From assembly GCA_963969345.1 (NCBI GenBank), contig OZ017769.1, positions 1,860,001-1,924,000 on the forward strand: a DNA stretch of 64,000 nucleotides, read 5' to 3'. The translations under genes and the position numbers were made by a program. Below are positions 31,537 through 44,629 of the stretch, one piece after another (position 1 is the first letter of the stretch; every line of letters begins with the position of its first letter). The notes under the pieces are model-generated. The model was not told where the DNA came from. It did not search any database and was given only the letters and a program-made list of their open reading frames with translations. This DNA is from Turbatrix aceti. Lineage: Eukaryota > Nematoda > Chromadorea > Rhabditida > Panagrolaimidae.

Positions 31537-32431
31537 TCATGAATCGTCGGCTTCTTCTTCGCTGGATGAGCTGAAAATGATAACAGTGTTTTTTTTGGCG
31601 TTTTTTAGGTTCAAATTAAAAAAAAAAACAGATTTTTAAAACAAAAAATTACTCAAAGTCAAAATCTGCAAAAACCATCGTCCAGTGGAAAAATATTGAA
31701 GTCAAGCATGCATTTTTGCAATTAAAAACATGTTTGGATACCCAAAAATGCTTTTTTAGTAAAAAATGTTTGGTGAAAATTAACACAAAAAAATATTTTT
31801 CTCAAATCTACAGTTTTCTACCCTATTTCAAACTTACTAATCGTAACCAGCAACCAGACTGCTGATAACACCCGCTTTCGCCGGTTGTACGGTGTCTTCC
31901 TTCTTTTTCGCTTCCTCTTCAGTTTTTTTGGAGACTTTCGAAGGAATCTCACTCTTTTCCTTGTCTCCGGCCTCCTTCCCCTCAGGCTGCTTGCGCTTGA
32001 CGACAACCAGCTTCCTGAGCGTGTCCTTCTTTTGCTTGCTCTCACTGGAGGTCACCGGGGTGAAGAGCAGCCCCACGGAAGGCCCCGCACTCGTCAGCGC
32101 CGCGTTGGCAATCGCCTGGGCTTTGAGCAGTTCGCGTTCTTCCTCGCGCTTCTTTTTTTCGGCGTTGTACTTCATTTCGTCGATCTTGTCGAGGAAGTTG
32201 GTTTCATCCTCGTCGAGGCCTCGAAATTGGTTTTCTAAAGGGTTTGCACGTTAGTTTACGCTCGACAGGGGAGGTTACCGTACTCAGAGCGTGCTGTTCG
32301 TCGTACTCGGCTTGGGCCTTGTCTCGGACCTCCTTGAGCCGGTGGTAGAGGGGTCGTCTGTCGACTGGCTCTTCTGGCTTGTCCGTCGACGATTCCTCGG
32401 TTTTGAGTTGGGTTTCACTGACGAAATTCAT
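31537..32431 (-). CDS. PSME3IP1: PSME3IP1/FAM192A (NIP30) protein
   Basis: Exons (minus): 32284-32431, 31838-32234, 31537-31570, joining in frame to 192 residues. The NIP30 domain is clear: RPLYHRLKEVRDKAQAEYDE, then KNQFRGLDEDETNFLDKIDE, which is nearly the human 'KNMVRGLDEDETNFLDE'. A charged coiled-coil segment follows. The C terminus is a short acidic serine tail (GYDYSSSEEEADDS) split over the last intron; the human tail (AYSGSSDSESSSD) has the same character. In humans this protein binds the proteasome activator PA28-gamma (PSME3) through that phosphorylated acidic tail. The last exon has only 34 coding bases, so the tail is easy to miss. A TTTTTTCAG acceptor lies 13 bases before the ATG. 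Confidence 0.93.
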
Positions 32432-32459
32432 GGTTTTTTTGGGACTGAAAAAAGTGACA

Positions 32460-32880
32460 GGATTTTTTTTTGTTTGGTTACTGTAGGGCAATGGTCACGA
32501 CACAAAAACAGTTCTTCGTACAAATTTAGCTTCAAGAGTACGAATTTTCGTTTCGAGAATTCAAAATGTTTTTTTTTCAAAATACAGTTTACGCTATCAT
32601 TTTTGTTTTTTTGGACCGAAATCAAAATCGGACTTTTTTTGCCTACTGTAGGATATGATGCTCACGGTCCCAACGCGAAAAAGTTCTTGCAACAAATTTC
32701 GTTTTAGGAGCAGCCAAATCCAGTTTACGGTATTTGTATTGTCTCAACACGAATCCAGTTCTCTCTCCGAATTTTGCTCCAAGGGTACAAAATTTTCGTT
32801 TCGAGAGCAGTCAACTTTCTCTTTTCAAAGTCCAGTTTCCGATATTTTACTTTGCGTTCAGTTTACGATACTTTGCCGGT
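32460..32880. repeat. Degenerate tandem repeat upstream of PSME3IP1
   Basis: About three units of 110-130 bp share ACGACACAAAAACAGTTCTT-like openings, a TTTCGTTTCGAGA core and a CAGTTTACG(G/C)TAT close. The region is intergenic between the OSBPL9-type gene and PSME3IP1 and shows no coding potential. Confidence 0.55.
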
Positions 32881-33244
32881 CGATGATTACCGAGATCCTC
32901 CCCACCCCGTCGCACATCAAATAAAACTTTAATTAAGTTTACTTTGCCAACTCTATTTTTTGAAAATAATTTAACCAATGTCCGTGGACTCACTCGTTCA
33001 CCTGTAAGCAGCAGGAAGCACTTGACGGGCAAACAAGTGATGTGGTGCGTCTCGACAAGAGCCGACGAAGCGAACGAGCCTTGGGGACACGCGACAGAGG
33101 AGAAAGATACCACGCCATGGATTGGGGAGGGGAGGGGGGAGGAGAGGAGAGGGGGATTGGCTGTTAGACGTAAGCGTAAGAGGCCATTTGTGTGTTTGTT
33201 TGTGTGTGAATGAATGATTTTTCTTTTCATCGATGATTGATCCA
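32881..33244. other. 3' flank of OSBPL9-type gene
   Basis: This stretch is non-coding and probably includes the OSBPL9 3' UTR. A purine-rich tract (GGGGAGGGGAGGGGGGAGGA) lies at about 33124-33143. No gene is supported. Confidence 0.4.
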
Positions 33245-36200
33245 TCACAGAGGTTTGCGTTCGCCAAATGCATACTTGTACTTCCAGCCGTCTTCGGTTT
33301 TGTCGAATAACTCGCTTTGATAGGGTTCTCCGGTTTCGGCGCGCGTCTTGGCTTCGTCGCGTTGCCTCTGCTCGATCCACCGCTTCGCTGCCGAAGCCGT
33401 GTTGATCTGGTTGTGGAAGAGGGCGGCTGTCACGTGCCTCCAGAGTCGTCTGGACTCGCGATCGCCTTGCTTTGCCACCGGCTCGCATTCCTGCAAAATC
33501 CAAAAAAAAGTACAAAAAAGTTCAGTTGGCCTCAAATCTCACCTTTGGTTGCTCGGGCTTCGCCTTGACATCCACAAACAGGTATTCGTCGCCGTGGAGG
33601 TTTTTTGCGTAGATGACGTTGTTCCACTCTCCTCTGAGCGTCAAAATCGGTTTTTTGAGACCCTGTTTGTAGATTCGCCCATCGATTTTATGGGGCTTGC
33701 CTCCGAAGAAGGGCTTTGTCAAAAATTCGATTTCTGCGTTGTATCCCGTTTGTTCGCATGTAATAAACACCTGAAATATTTTAAATCCAGAAAATGCATA
33801 TATTTTTTGAGTTTTTTTCCCCAAAAAGAAAGCAACTAACCTTGCCTCCAAGTTCAACCCAGGGCGTTGACATGATGGATCTTCCGTAACCGCTGGGAAA
33901 TGTCACCACGTATTTTTCATCGTAGTCATGGAGTGTAACAACTGCATGCCCAATATTGGCAACACCAATTGAGAGACCCAGAAATGAGGATTTTGTCCAG
34001 ATATGAGCATCGAGTGATACACGTGCTCCTGGATGCTCTGCGTAGAACGCGGATACCGGCGGATGGTGGCTTACTTGTTCAGCGACAAATGTTACCTGTA
34101 AAAAACCGAAAAAAATATTTATAAAAAAAACTAGAATAACGTTTATTTTCAAAATTTTTTTTTAATTTCTGTTGTCAAAAATAATTTTGATTTGCAAATA
34201 AAAATTCATTAAATAAAAATTTACAAAAGAAACGGTAACGCACAAAAAAAATTCTTTGAAAAAATTTCTATTATTTAAAAAATAGAAAAAAAAAAAAAAT
34301 TCATTTCACAAAATTTTCCGTCATTTTTAAAAATCGGATTTTTTTTTCATTTTTAAAATCAAAAAATTTTACGTCATAAAAAATTTATAATCAAAAATTT
34401 GTTCTTACTCACCTGACTCAAATCAGATCCAGGAAAAGGCCCAGACTTGGTCGCTTCACCGGTCTGCGCTATCTCCGGTACGGTCCATCTACACCGAAAA
34501 GTCTCACCCAATATAGGATTATACGGTTTCTTTGCGACACCGGACTTTCTCGCGGGGTAAAACGCAGATAGGTAATACCTGACGACAGAGATGAACCTCT
34601 CCTCAGCGCTGTCGCGTCTCGTGCCCAGAATAAAGTCGTCGGGATGCGCAAAGAAGTCCGCGTACATCTCGAGGAGTGATCTTCGCTCCAGGATGAATGT
34701 CGGCAGCGTGACCTTGGTGAGATCCATGCCTACGGAGACCTGGGAGAGGAGGTGCATGAGGACAGAGCCATGCTGTTGCTGGACGTCTCCGAGTTCGGAT
34801 TCTTCGTTGTTTTTGTAGATCTGGTCAAAGTCTTCATTTTCGTCTCCCCAGTCGGGTTCGGTGTTTTGACTCGATGGCGAGGTTGACGTCGATTTTGCAG
34901 ACGACGACGTCTTTGGACTCACAGGACTCGACGAACTCCGCTTACGGCCCATGCCGTCCTCTTCGTCGCTGAAGAGACCACCACCACTGGTTGCGTCGAA
35001 GAATTCGTCCTCGTCTTCGCTGCTGCTTGAGTAGGTTATCGGTGGAACAATGGAGTCAACGACGATGTCTTCTTCTTCCTGCAAAAAAAGAGGGATCAGT
35101 GGTTTTAAAAAAAATTGGTCGAGGATACAGTCAGTAGTAGTCAGTAGATTCCGGGTCAGTCAGTCAGTCAGTCAGTCAGTGGCAGTCAGTCGTGCGCTCC
35201 AGGCGACAAGTCAGTTCAGAATGGCCGTCTACCGGGGAATGAATGCTCAGAATATTTCAATGCAAAATAAACATATAAAAAACCCAACAACCTCTAGCCA
35301 GGCTTTTTTTCCAAAAACTGATTTTTGCGCGTTATCAAAAAAACTTTTTGGTACCCTAAATTTATCAAATGGGCTAAAGGTCCCCCAAAAAAAATTCCGG
35401 TACTTCAAATTCACGTTAAAAAATTCTAAGTCATAAAATATTTCCCAAAAATGATTTTCACCGCCCAAAGTTTTTTTCGTTTCCAAAAATCAAAACTGAC
35501 ATGACAAATAACTCTGATGGAACCAAAAAAAGTCCCATCCGGTCTAAAAGCTTTCACACACACGTGCGTGCATACTAAACGCTTTTTTCCTCCTCTTTCT
35601 CTCAAAAAAGAGCATCATCAGCCTCCCAAAAACCATGCATAACTCCTACAGCAAAAAAAAACAAACTAACAGAAAAAAAACAACGTGTAAACATGGTTCA
35701 ACGACACCGCAGTAAATTTGACTCCTCGAACGCACAAAAAAAAGAAGAAAGAAAGTCCTTGCATAAATGGAGTCAAAAACCATCATGATCTAGTGTATTT
35801 TCTTCCTTATATCCTAGTAGATATCGCCCAGTTCGTTCTACGGCGTTCATCTCGATTATACTAGTTAGACCGGTTCCATAAAAAAAGTCCAAAATAATGT
35901 GTGCCTTTTTTGTCTGGAAAACTTTCTCCTAACGCCAAAAAAAATATTTTGGGACCCTTTTTTAAATAAAAATTTGCCAGAGTAAAAAAAATATAAAAAT
36001 ATTTTTGTTTTACAAAATTCAAAGAAACAAAACAAAAAAAGTACAAAACTTTTTTTTTATCAATTTTTTCAAATTTCCCCCAAAAAAAGCTCACCTCCTT
36101 GTCCCCTTCTTCCTCAGCCTCAACGACCTCGGCTTCGGAGCCCTTGGCCTCTCCGTCGCGCTTGAGGTCTCGCTCGACCTGCTGCAGGATGATGATTGAA

Positions 36201-38942
36201 TGATCCACCGTGGATTGGAGGCGTTTGACGGAATGGATGACGTCAAAGACCGTCTTTCGACGCCTCGAAGACTGTTCTGCGTGTTGCTCGAAGCGGCGTA
36301 CCTGTTCGAGGATATCCGCTAGCTGCTTTTCCGCGTGATTCACCCGCTGCTCAAGCTCCACAATCGGGTCTTCATCCGGTGGCTTGTAGTAGCCGGATTT
36401 TTCATGTATCGCTCTTTCCAGAGCTCGTACCCATGTGTCTCGGTCTGCCTGCTCGCGGCCCTGCAATCGATCAAAAAATTTAACAATTAAATTTTTTATT
36501 TCTTTAAATAATTAAAAATTTCAAAACAATTCAAAATGTTTACTCCCCCGTTTTTTTAAGAAAAAACAAACAAACACAAACGTGCAAACAAAAAAAATTG
36601 TTTTTTCCCGAAAAAATTTATGAATCATCAAAATTTGGGGTGTTTTTCTTTCCAGAAGCTAAAAATACAGACCACAGCTTTGTTCAACCTCCAGACCCTT
36701 CACCTGGCTGCAGTGTTCATTTTTGTCTCATCGTCCAGTCATCAAAAAAAAACTAATGGGATGGGAAAAAGGTAGACAGCCACGTAGCAACCACGTGGCA
36801 ATCGAGGGTCAATTTATCATGCAGGAAATCAAAAAAGAACAATGATCCATCATCAAAAAGACAAAAAAGAATTTCTTCTGCAAAAAATAAAAAAAATATC
36901 AATATTTACCCCAAAAAAACTAAAAAACGCAACTTTGCACGCTTTTTTTCTAGGAATCATAAACGGTTACCAAAATAAACAATAATCGGATAAAAAACAT
37001 CACAAAAAACTTGTTTATACATTTTTTTAATTAACCTATCACCGGAACAACCAACATCTTTTAATCCACCTACCCCTCAAAACTTTCCCCCCAATAAAAA
37101 AATTTAACGATCATAAACAGCCGCAGTCGTAACATTTTCCCGCTTGCAATCAGTAAAAGGTCAAGTAAGTCACCGACACCCCAGCAGGTCCGGTTCAGTC
37201 CAGGTGCTTACTCCTGATAAGAAACTCTCCCAAAAAATTCATCCGCACCCCAAAAAAGCATATCTTGCAATTTTTTAACAGCACCATAATTTACAACCCC
37301 CCAACCCAAAAGTTATCCTAAAAAAACATTTTCCCCGGTTTAAACCATCCAATAGACAGACATCTGGTTGGTACTACAACTGGCCTGACAAAGTGCATAT
37401 GCGTTTCATCCCTCTCTTTTTTTTCGTTCCATCGCTTGATAAAATTAGTTACGCTTCTTCGCCTCAGTTAGAACATGACGAGTCCGTTTTCTGTGCTTTG
37501 CTTCCTTCCCCTTCGCCTGTTCTGTCCTCAGTCGGTCACGTCTCGTCATGTTCAAAAAATAAGCAAACACAGATGCCAGCAAAATCTCGTCTGTGGTTTC
37601 ATTTGACGTTATAGCATCAAAGCAAAATTTATATTTAAAAAAAATGTCATGGATATGCGTATGCTATGCCCCAGCCTGGCTGCCAGCGATGTGTCTGACA
37701 TTATCAACTAACTATGTATGCATAAGCGTCAGAAATAACAGCGACCGGAGCAGGCAGAGCTTATGTCCACATCAAAGCCTACGAAAAAGATCAAAAACAA
37801 AGGAAACACTTTTTTAATCCAGCGTTTTACGTCACTATCCGGTGGGCAAGTTGCAGACAATAGGCCATTCCCTGGGGCGCGTCAAGCAATGTAGAGGTAG
37901 TAAATTATTGTTTTCTGTTTAAAAAATGACATTTGTTCGCACAAAAAAGCAAAACAGAAGGAAACAATTTGACGTAAACAAAATGTAGTAGATAAAAGGT
38001 CTCCAACAATAAAAAAAAGAGATAACGCGACGCTATGTTGCAATCCGAATTATCAGTCATTGTTAGAATTATTTTATACAAATTTACTCCCAAAATATCC
38101 ACTTTTTCAATTTAGGTACCAAATTTTGTAAAAATAGTTCGCAAATCAAAAGAAAAAAACTACCCACAAAAATACGATCAGAAAACAGTCAAACACCCCA
38201 AAAAACCACAAAAATTCGCTATAAGAAACGACAAAACATATCACGATTGGCAAAAATAAGTAAAGAAAGACGTGAAACATAAAAATCGTAAAAAACTATA
38301 AAAAGTAAACGCAAACGCTAATTGCTCCAAAAATTAATCCCCAGGAGAAAAACTGAAGGTAACAAAACAAGAGTACAGTAGAGCTACGATATTTCCTAAA
38401 ATAAAAAAATGTTACGTTCAACAAGAGCAAAAAAATATTACTTTGAGCGAAAAGGTAACGTAAAAAAGTATTACTTTTGGGTCAAAAAGTAACAAAAAAA
38501 GTATTACTTTTAGGTCAAAAAGCAACAAAAAGGTATTACTTTTTAGTTTAAAAAAAACGAAATAATTTTTAGGCAAAGTAATACTTTTAAGTCAAATAAC
38601 GAACGTAAAGTATTACTTTTCCCCCCAAAATTTTTTCACCCAAAAAGTAACATTATAAAACCCATCCTATGTACAGTATATTTGCGATCAAAAAATATTA
38701 CCACCCCAAAATGCACCAACCTGTAGATGAAAAACCTTTCCATCAACATTGATCGTAAACTGTGAGTTGTTTTCGCCATCGATGCCAATCGTAGCGCCTT
38801 TGAGTCGTATGCATCCGCGCTGCTGTCGTCGAAGCATTTTCTCCCGCGACGTATAATATGCAAGTACGTCATCGCTCAGGACGAAGAATCTATACTGCCA
38901 TCCATGGACGACATTTGTCCACTTTGAAAGCGTGCCTTCCAT
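33245..38942 (-). CDS. OSBPL9: Oxysterol-binding-protein-related protein 9 type lipid transfer protein
   Basis: Exons (minus): 38721-38942, 36095-36460, 34413-35078, 33841-34095, 33543-33770, 33245-33490; all introns are phase 0, giving 660 residues from the first ATG. The PH domain opens [20 protein letters not shown] and includes [14 protein letters not shown], close to human OSBPL9. A coiled region follows. The segment [13 protein letters not shown] after an acidic/serine run is a FFAT-like VAP-binding motif. The lipid-binding domain shows [29 protein letters not shown] and the fingerprint EQVSHHPP. ORPs move sterols or PI4P/PS at ER-Golgi or endosome contacts. Upstream of the ATG the frame stays open to a TTTGCAG acceptor at 39140 without another ATG, so a 5' exon may be missing. 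A (CAGT)n microsatellite lies in the 34-36 kb intron. Confidence 0.93.
35155..35180. repeat. (GTCA)n microsatellite
   Basis: A run of about six GTCA units lies in the intron between 35079 and 36094, within a wider CAGTCAGTAG-like stretch from 35125 to 35192. Confidence 0.85.
38395..38650. repeat. AGTATTACTTTTGGGTCAAAAAGTAAC tandem repeat, copy A
   Basis: About five degenerate units of 35-45 bp read AGTATTACTTTT then GGTCAAAAAGTAAC. It is in the intron just after the PH-domain exon of the OSBPL9-type gene. A shorter relative is at 40170-40290. Confidence 0.7.
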
Positions 38943-40169
38943 GACCGTCGATAGCGATGGATCGCACAGACTTCCACGAGACGTTGTTGTTGTATTGGTC
39001 GTCGATGCGTATAACGGAACCGCCACTGCCACCCCGCTGCTGCTGCTTCGTCGCTGCTGCTGCTCCGTTGGTGGAGGGGGTACGTTTTCGGTTTCTACAG
39101 GTGACGAAATCGTGGTGGTAGATGACGTCGGGTTTGCACCTGCAAATTATTTTAGGTTCAGAATGTTTCATATTAAATATTACATTTTTAGGCCAGGGAA
39201 AAAATGGGACGGAAAAGGCGTGACAAAAAATTTATCTAATATTTTTAAGGGTTGGCTGGTCGGTGGTTGTGGTCGCCTGTGGTGTTAGATAAATCCCTGT
39301 CGGGGAGAGCATGCATGGCGTTTTGAGAACAACAAAGAACTCAACTCCGAAAATCGATAACGCCGAACAAAAATTGCCTCAAATGTCGTAAACCAGGGGA
39401 AAAGCAACTTTTGGGTCGCGGTAAGATCCGGGAAAAAGCTATCGCCTACGCCCTACGCGCAGGTGATCACCTCGCCAAGCAAAGCGGCGTGAGCGTGTCC
39501 GGGAACGAGCGCAGGCGCATACGTGTAACGTAACCCGCCTGGATTGACCGAGTAACGATCATCTTTCCCTCCAAGAACAAAACAACCGTAAATAAACACG
39601 ATCAAACAAAACAACCCCAAAATAAATGCCAAAATCAAAAATCAAGCACGCAAGAGTGAGTAAAAACTTTAATAAAAAAAACTTATAAAAACGGACATAT
39701 TGCAGCCGCCTGTCTGAAATACATACTACGTCCACGCGCCGAAGCAGACACAGAGCCAGAGCAAGCTTGCATGTAGTTCGTCTGTTTTTCTTTCTTTCAC
39801 GCTGTCGAAAAAAAATGAGAGACGAAAGCAGCTATTTGAAAGAAAGAAAATGGAAAAAAAGAAGGAAAAGGCGCAGGGAAGACCGAAGAAAAAAAAGCAG
39901 CCACATCACTGCACAACTCTCAACACACTTCACACGCCAAAACAATGATCGCATGCTGCGCGCAACAAAAACATCGCATCGATGAATGGGATGGATGCGC
40001 TTTTTCACAAACAGGAAAAAAAAACGTGAACGTAAACCAAGCCGCATGGCAGAGGCTATCCTATCGCGTGCTCAAATCTTTTTTTTCCTTTTTGAAATCA
40101 GTGAAATTTTTTTGAAACCAGCTTTTAGGGTTGGGAAAAAAACTTGTACTTTTAGCACGAAAATGCATC

Positions 40170-40290
40170 TCCAAAAAAGTATTACTTTTGGACCAAAAAA
40201 GTAACGTAAAAAAAGTAATAATACTTCCAAGTCAAAAATATCGTAAAGAAAGTATTACTTTTCCCCGAATTTTTTTCATACCAAAAGTAA
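40170..40290. repeat. AGTATTACTTTTGG tandem repeat, copy B
   Basis: Two to three units (AAAGTATTACTTTTGGACCA, AAGTAATAATACTTCCAAGT, AAAGTATTACTTTTCCCC) match the family at 38395-38650, 1.7 kb away. Confidence 0.65.
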
Positions 40291-40461
40291 TATTTTCATC
40301 TCCATTCTACAGTTTCCATTACGTACGATCTTTTACCTACTTTTTTTCCCCAAAATCCGTGTAAAAATACCCAAAAAAATTTTTTTCCCTTTTTTTTTTG
40401 TCATTCACGCGCTATTTACAGCCTAGAATTCATTAAAAATAGAACCATATTATGTTGTCAC

Positions 40462-40528
40462 CTTGCAAAGTGCCGAAAACTGCCAAAAACGATAGTGCAA
40501 GTGGTTACGACACTTTGCAACGTGCTAA
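40462..40528. repeat. Inverted repeat around TTGCAAAGTG
   Basis: ACCTTGCAAAGTGCCG at the left faces CACTTTGCAACGTGCTAACGG at the right. The ends resemble those of the inverted repeat at 45092-45289 (GGCACCTTG / CAAGGTGCTAAC), suggesting one element family. Confidence 0.55.
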
Positions 40529-43500
40529 CGGCATTTTTAATCACCTTCGCGTCATAAGCAGTCTAAAAGCACCTTTTGACTAATAAATGGGGAGTTTTTG
40601 GGCAAACCAGTGTCAGTCTGCCCTTTTGTATCGTAAAAGCTTATTCAGCAGCCCCCCCCGCGCCCCTGATGTGAGCCCTAGCCTAAATTGTTGTTTTTTT
40701 TCGTTTTTTCCCTCCACCTGACATGTTCAAAGTGGAAAAGAGGCCAAGCCCTCTACAGCGGCAAAAACTATGAACGCTCACTCATGAACGTGCCTCATGA
40801 GGGGAGTGGGTGGGGAAAACGTACAACCACGACAAAGGTAGAGGCACCGACTCTTGAGGCCGTCAACCAGGCGCTGAGATTTGGTAGCTGGCTTTTTGTA
40901 ATGATTGTGTGGATGGTGGTGGTACGAGTGATTGTTCCGGCGCCAGAGGGTGGTTGTTGGAGCTGGGGAAATACAACTCGGAAAACGCATTCGTTTTCCG
41001 ATCTCGATTTCGATTTTGTTTTTCTTTTTGATGTCAGCTGTTTTTTGCTGTTTTTCGAAATGCCACCAGGGATGAAAAATTGCAGGGTCCAGGTTTTATC
41101 TTCAACGAAAGAAAAAAGTTAACAAGGGGAGTGAAAAAAATTGATAAACCACGTTTTTACACGTACACGTCGTCGCGCACTCGCACGCGTATATGTACAT
41201 GTTTGCATGCATGTACTTATACGGGTTTATCCGCTTGCGCAGGGCGAACGGGCGAAAAAAGGGAGACTAGGATAGAAGTAGGTAACGAACGGGTTGGTTG
41301 TTGCTGCAACCGCCGCCGAAGTCGACTGACTCTCGGCGGAAAAGGAGGAGGGCAGCCAGCTTCGACGACTTCGGTGGTTGTCGTCTTGTCTCGTCTCGCA
41401 TCAGCCCCCCTAACGGGTGCTGCTTCCTGCGCGGGTAGGTAGGGTAGGGCAGGTCGGAGGAGTCATGACCGGTCTCGGCCGGCGGGCTGGTCGATAGGGC
41501 TTTTGCGCGAGCGACGACGCAAAAGGAAAAAGGAAGCAACAAAGCACAAGTTCTGTAGACACCGATGAACTTTGATGCTCAGGATTAACAACAAATAACG
41601 GATGATGATTTTTTTGTTGTGGAGACATCCTTTGCGTCACGTTATATGTATTTATATACCACCATCGTTATTTTTGATGGGTTTGACTATCCTAGTGTTA
41701 CGATAACAATGGGAAAATTTTTTTATGTTGCAAGTGATTTCGATTTTTTTGCAATTTTTGTAAATTTGAAGTTAAAATTTTACAAAAATTGAGAAAAAAT
41801 TAGGGCAAATTTTTTTGACATAAATCAAAAATCCTCAAATTTTTCTCCGATTTCTGCAAAAATTTTGATTTCGCGCACAAAAATGTTAATTTTCAAATCT
41901 TTTTTTAATTTTTTTAACAAATGTGTAAAAAAAATTTTTTTCCGTTTTTCAATCGAAAATTGTTCAAACAAAATTTTTTTTTATATTTCTTACGAAAAAT
42001 ATTCATCCTGCAAAAACAGCTTTTGCCGTAAACGGAAAAAATCTTGTCGTTTAACGTCAAAAAAATCTAAAAATAAAAAAAAATGCGCGCAAAGCGTCGT
42101 TTTTTTTGTGGGATCAACAAAAACACGAAAACAATTCCTTGTTGATACCAAAAATTTCAAACAATACAAAAAAATCGATATCACAACACAAAAAAACACG
42201 CGCTGTTATTGCGAAATGCTTATATCGCGAAACTCGTGTCATGATGAACTTTCAACGAAAAATAACAGTTTACGATACATACACAAAACAACCATGTTTA
42301 TCTCCCCGTTCAAAGGCCAATAAATCAATTTTGAAAAGGCGTGATTTTTTTGTAACACTCTCAATTACGTGCCCTTAATCAAGTAACTGACAAAAAACGG
42401 GAGAAAAATGTCCAATCAGCAGGTGGGGCGAATCACGTTTGTTCGTTCGCCTGCTGACTGTCTTTTCACAGAAGCAAAAAAAAATTGTTGTCTAATTGAA
42501 TTTCCAGATCGAAGAAAATTCTGGGGTTGTCATGCATAATATGGAACAGGAAGCGAAGGAGGAAGAGAAATAAAAATGGCATACGAAATTGTTATCGTAA
42601 AAACATTGTGCGGCATTCTTTGTAAAAAAATCACGGAAAAGGACCAAAAACCGTAAATTGTCTAAATATTGGAATTCTATGTGAAAATGGGGACAGGAAA
42701 ATTGCGTGTGAGGCATGAAATTGACCAAACTACGGCGTATAAACCAGACAAAATGTTCGTGCCTACAGAAAAATAATTTACAAAAAAACTTCGAATAAGA
42801 GAAAAAATGCGTGCAACCTGCGAATATTCCGCACGTTGGGGGGTCCACAAGGTCTCGAGTGGAAAATCATTTTTTCGCGTTTTTTGTTTGTTTTCAAACT
42901 TGAAATTTAGTCTGTTTCTATTTTTTTTGTCTTCAAATTCACCTGCGTGCAGACGAAACACCTGTATATAATTCAACTCGCTAAGAAAAGTGCAAATAAC
43001 CGGAAAGCACACCTTTTTATTGGATATTTTTGTACCAAGTGTCAGAAAAAGAAAGACAGACAATTATTCACAGGTGCTGGTACCCACGCACTACACGCCC
43101 AGGCTCAGGTAAAAAATCAACGGCTCGGAAGTATATACAATTTTTTTCCAGTTTTAAGGCCAAAAATGTGGAAAAAAACGGCATAAAATTTTTTTCTGGT
43201 TTTCAAAATGAAAAAATGTCAAAAAAAAAATGTTTTTTATTCTTTTCCGGCATTGTTTTCTCCTCAAAGTCGGCCGACTGGCCGCCAAAATTATTATGAA
43301 TCACTTTGCGAGCCGCTAGAATAAAAAACGGAAAAAAAGGAACGTAAACGGACTGTCAACCGACGGAACGGGCGTTGTTGAAAAAAACAAAATAGGGGGA
43401 GGGAAGCATGGGACCGCACCGAGCTAGGCTACATGCGACTGGTCTCGGCCGGTTCTGCTTTTTTTCGCCACCAAACCGCTATCAAAGTAACACTGGACGC

Positions 43501-43535
43501 TTTCGTAAAAAAATTCACTTTATTGTATTCAAACG

Positions 43536-43576
43536 CATACGACGTACCAAGCAAACACTCTCTGGTACGTCGTATG
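43536..43576. repeat. Perfect 14-bp hairpin
   Basis: CATACGACGTACCA (43536-43549) pairs perfectly with TGGTACGTCGTATG (43563-43576) around a 13-base loop. It lies in an intergenic stretch with no gene. Confidence 0.75.
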
Positions 43577-44629
43577 TACGCTAGAGACTCATAAAAGTGT
43601 CCAGAAATCAAACAACAACAACAAGAGATTTCGTTACTGATTCATTCATTCGCCGTCCGTCATCGTTGGTTTTTTTAGAACACACACGAGTCGCGACTCG
43701 CGACCGACCCCCTCAAAAATGTTTGTTTACGGGCGAAAAAATGTTTTTTTACGTTTGAACGCCTCTTCAAGGATTTTTTTAAATCTTTAACGATGCCAAT
43801 TATTTAAATAAATCAAGTAACGAAAAAGACAGACGAAAACCAAAACCGTGCTTTTCTGGGTAGGCTTAAAACAGGATAAAAATAGAAATGTAAGAAAATA
43901 CCACGGTTTTTGTTGACAACATTTTTTTTATAGGGATACGACATTGATTTTGGCATATTTACATTTATTTATTTAGTTTAGACGTATCGTATCACAAAAT
44001 GCACCAAAACAAAAATTTGCAAGGATTCAAAAAAAATCGTAATACAAACGCTCTGCAACAGCAAAAAAATAAGGTTTTTGTGTTCTACAAAAAATTTTTT
44101 TGTAAGACATCAAGTCACAATAAAAACTTTTTTCGAAGATTTTCAACAACTAAAAATGTCTGATGCCAATTTTGGCAATATTTACATTTTTTTTAAATTA
44201 GCATGTGTTCAAAAAATTTTTTTTTTATATTTTTTTTGTGTATATTTTTTATACCGTTATTTTTAATTTTTCAAGTCCCACTTGGAAAACATTTTTCTGG
44301 TGCACAAAAAAACGCATCCGATCCGCGTATCCGTAAATAGCACAACCGGTCATCTCCCCCCCACTCCGGAACTTTTGAGCGTGCGTCAACCCTTATCAAA
44401 GCAATGGGACACAATTCCACGCTTTACAACTTCCGCTCTTATCACACCACCCAAAAACACAAAAAAATGCAACACTCGCTCGTTCCCCAATCTATTGACA
44501 GGTCGCTGACGCAAAAATAAAAACCGGATGCTGACAACAAATCGACCCCGATGAATATGCAAATGAGGCTGCACCTGTCACCTGTATTCTGGATGCCAAC
44601 CGGGCAAACAACAACAAACGGAACGACGA

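Larger units (their letters stand above)
38943..44629. other. Gene-poor region upstream of OSBPL9-type gene
   Basis: I find no supported gene in this 5.7 kb. The part 38943-39139 may be coding for an extended OSBPL9 N terminus (Ser/Thr/Pro-rich open frame from an acceptor at 39140). The rest is A/T-rich with a shorter G/C-rich block near 40,680-41,560 that could be promoter sequence. It contains a repeat (40170-40290) and two small inverted repeats (40462-40528 and 43536-43576). Confidence 0.45.

Noticed and set aside
38942..39032. Upstream start for the OSBPL9-type protein at 39032
   Set aside because: The codon there is GTG, not ATG. The first ATG matches the family start just before the PH domain, so 38942 is used.
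39453..39638. 61-codon minus-strand frame with a hydrophobic start
   Set aside because: It begins at TTG, not ATG, has no similarity I recognise, and lies in a non-coding upstream region.
40688..41122. 144-codon plus-strand frame upstream of OSBPL9-type gene
   Set aside because: Composition is low-complexity (Phe/Trp/Val runs from T- and G-rich DNA), there is no family resemblance and no splice context.
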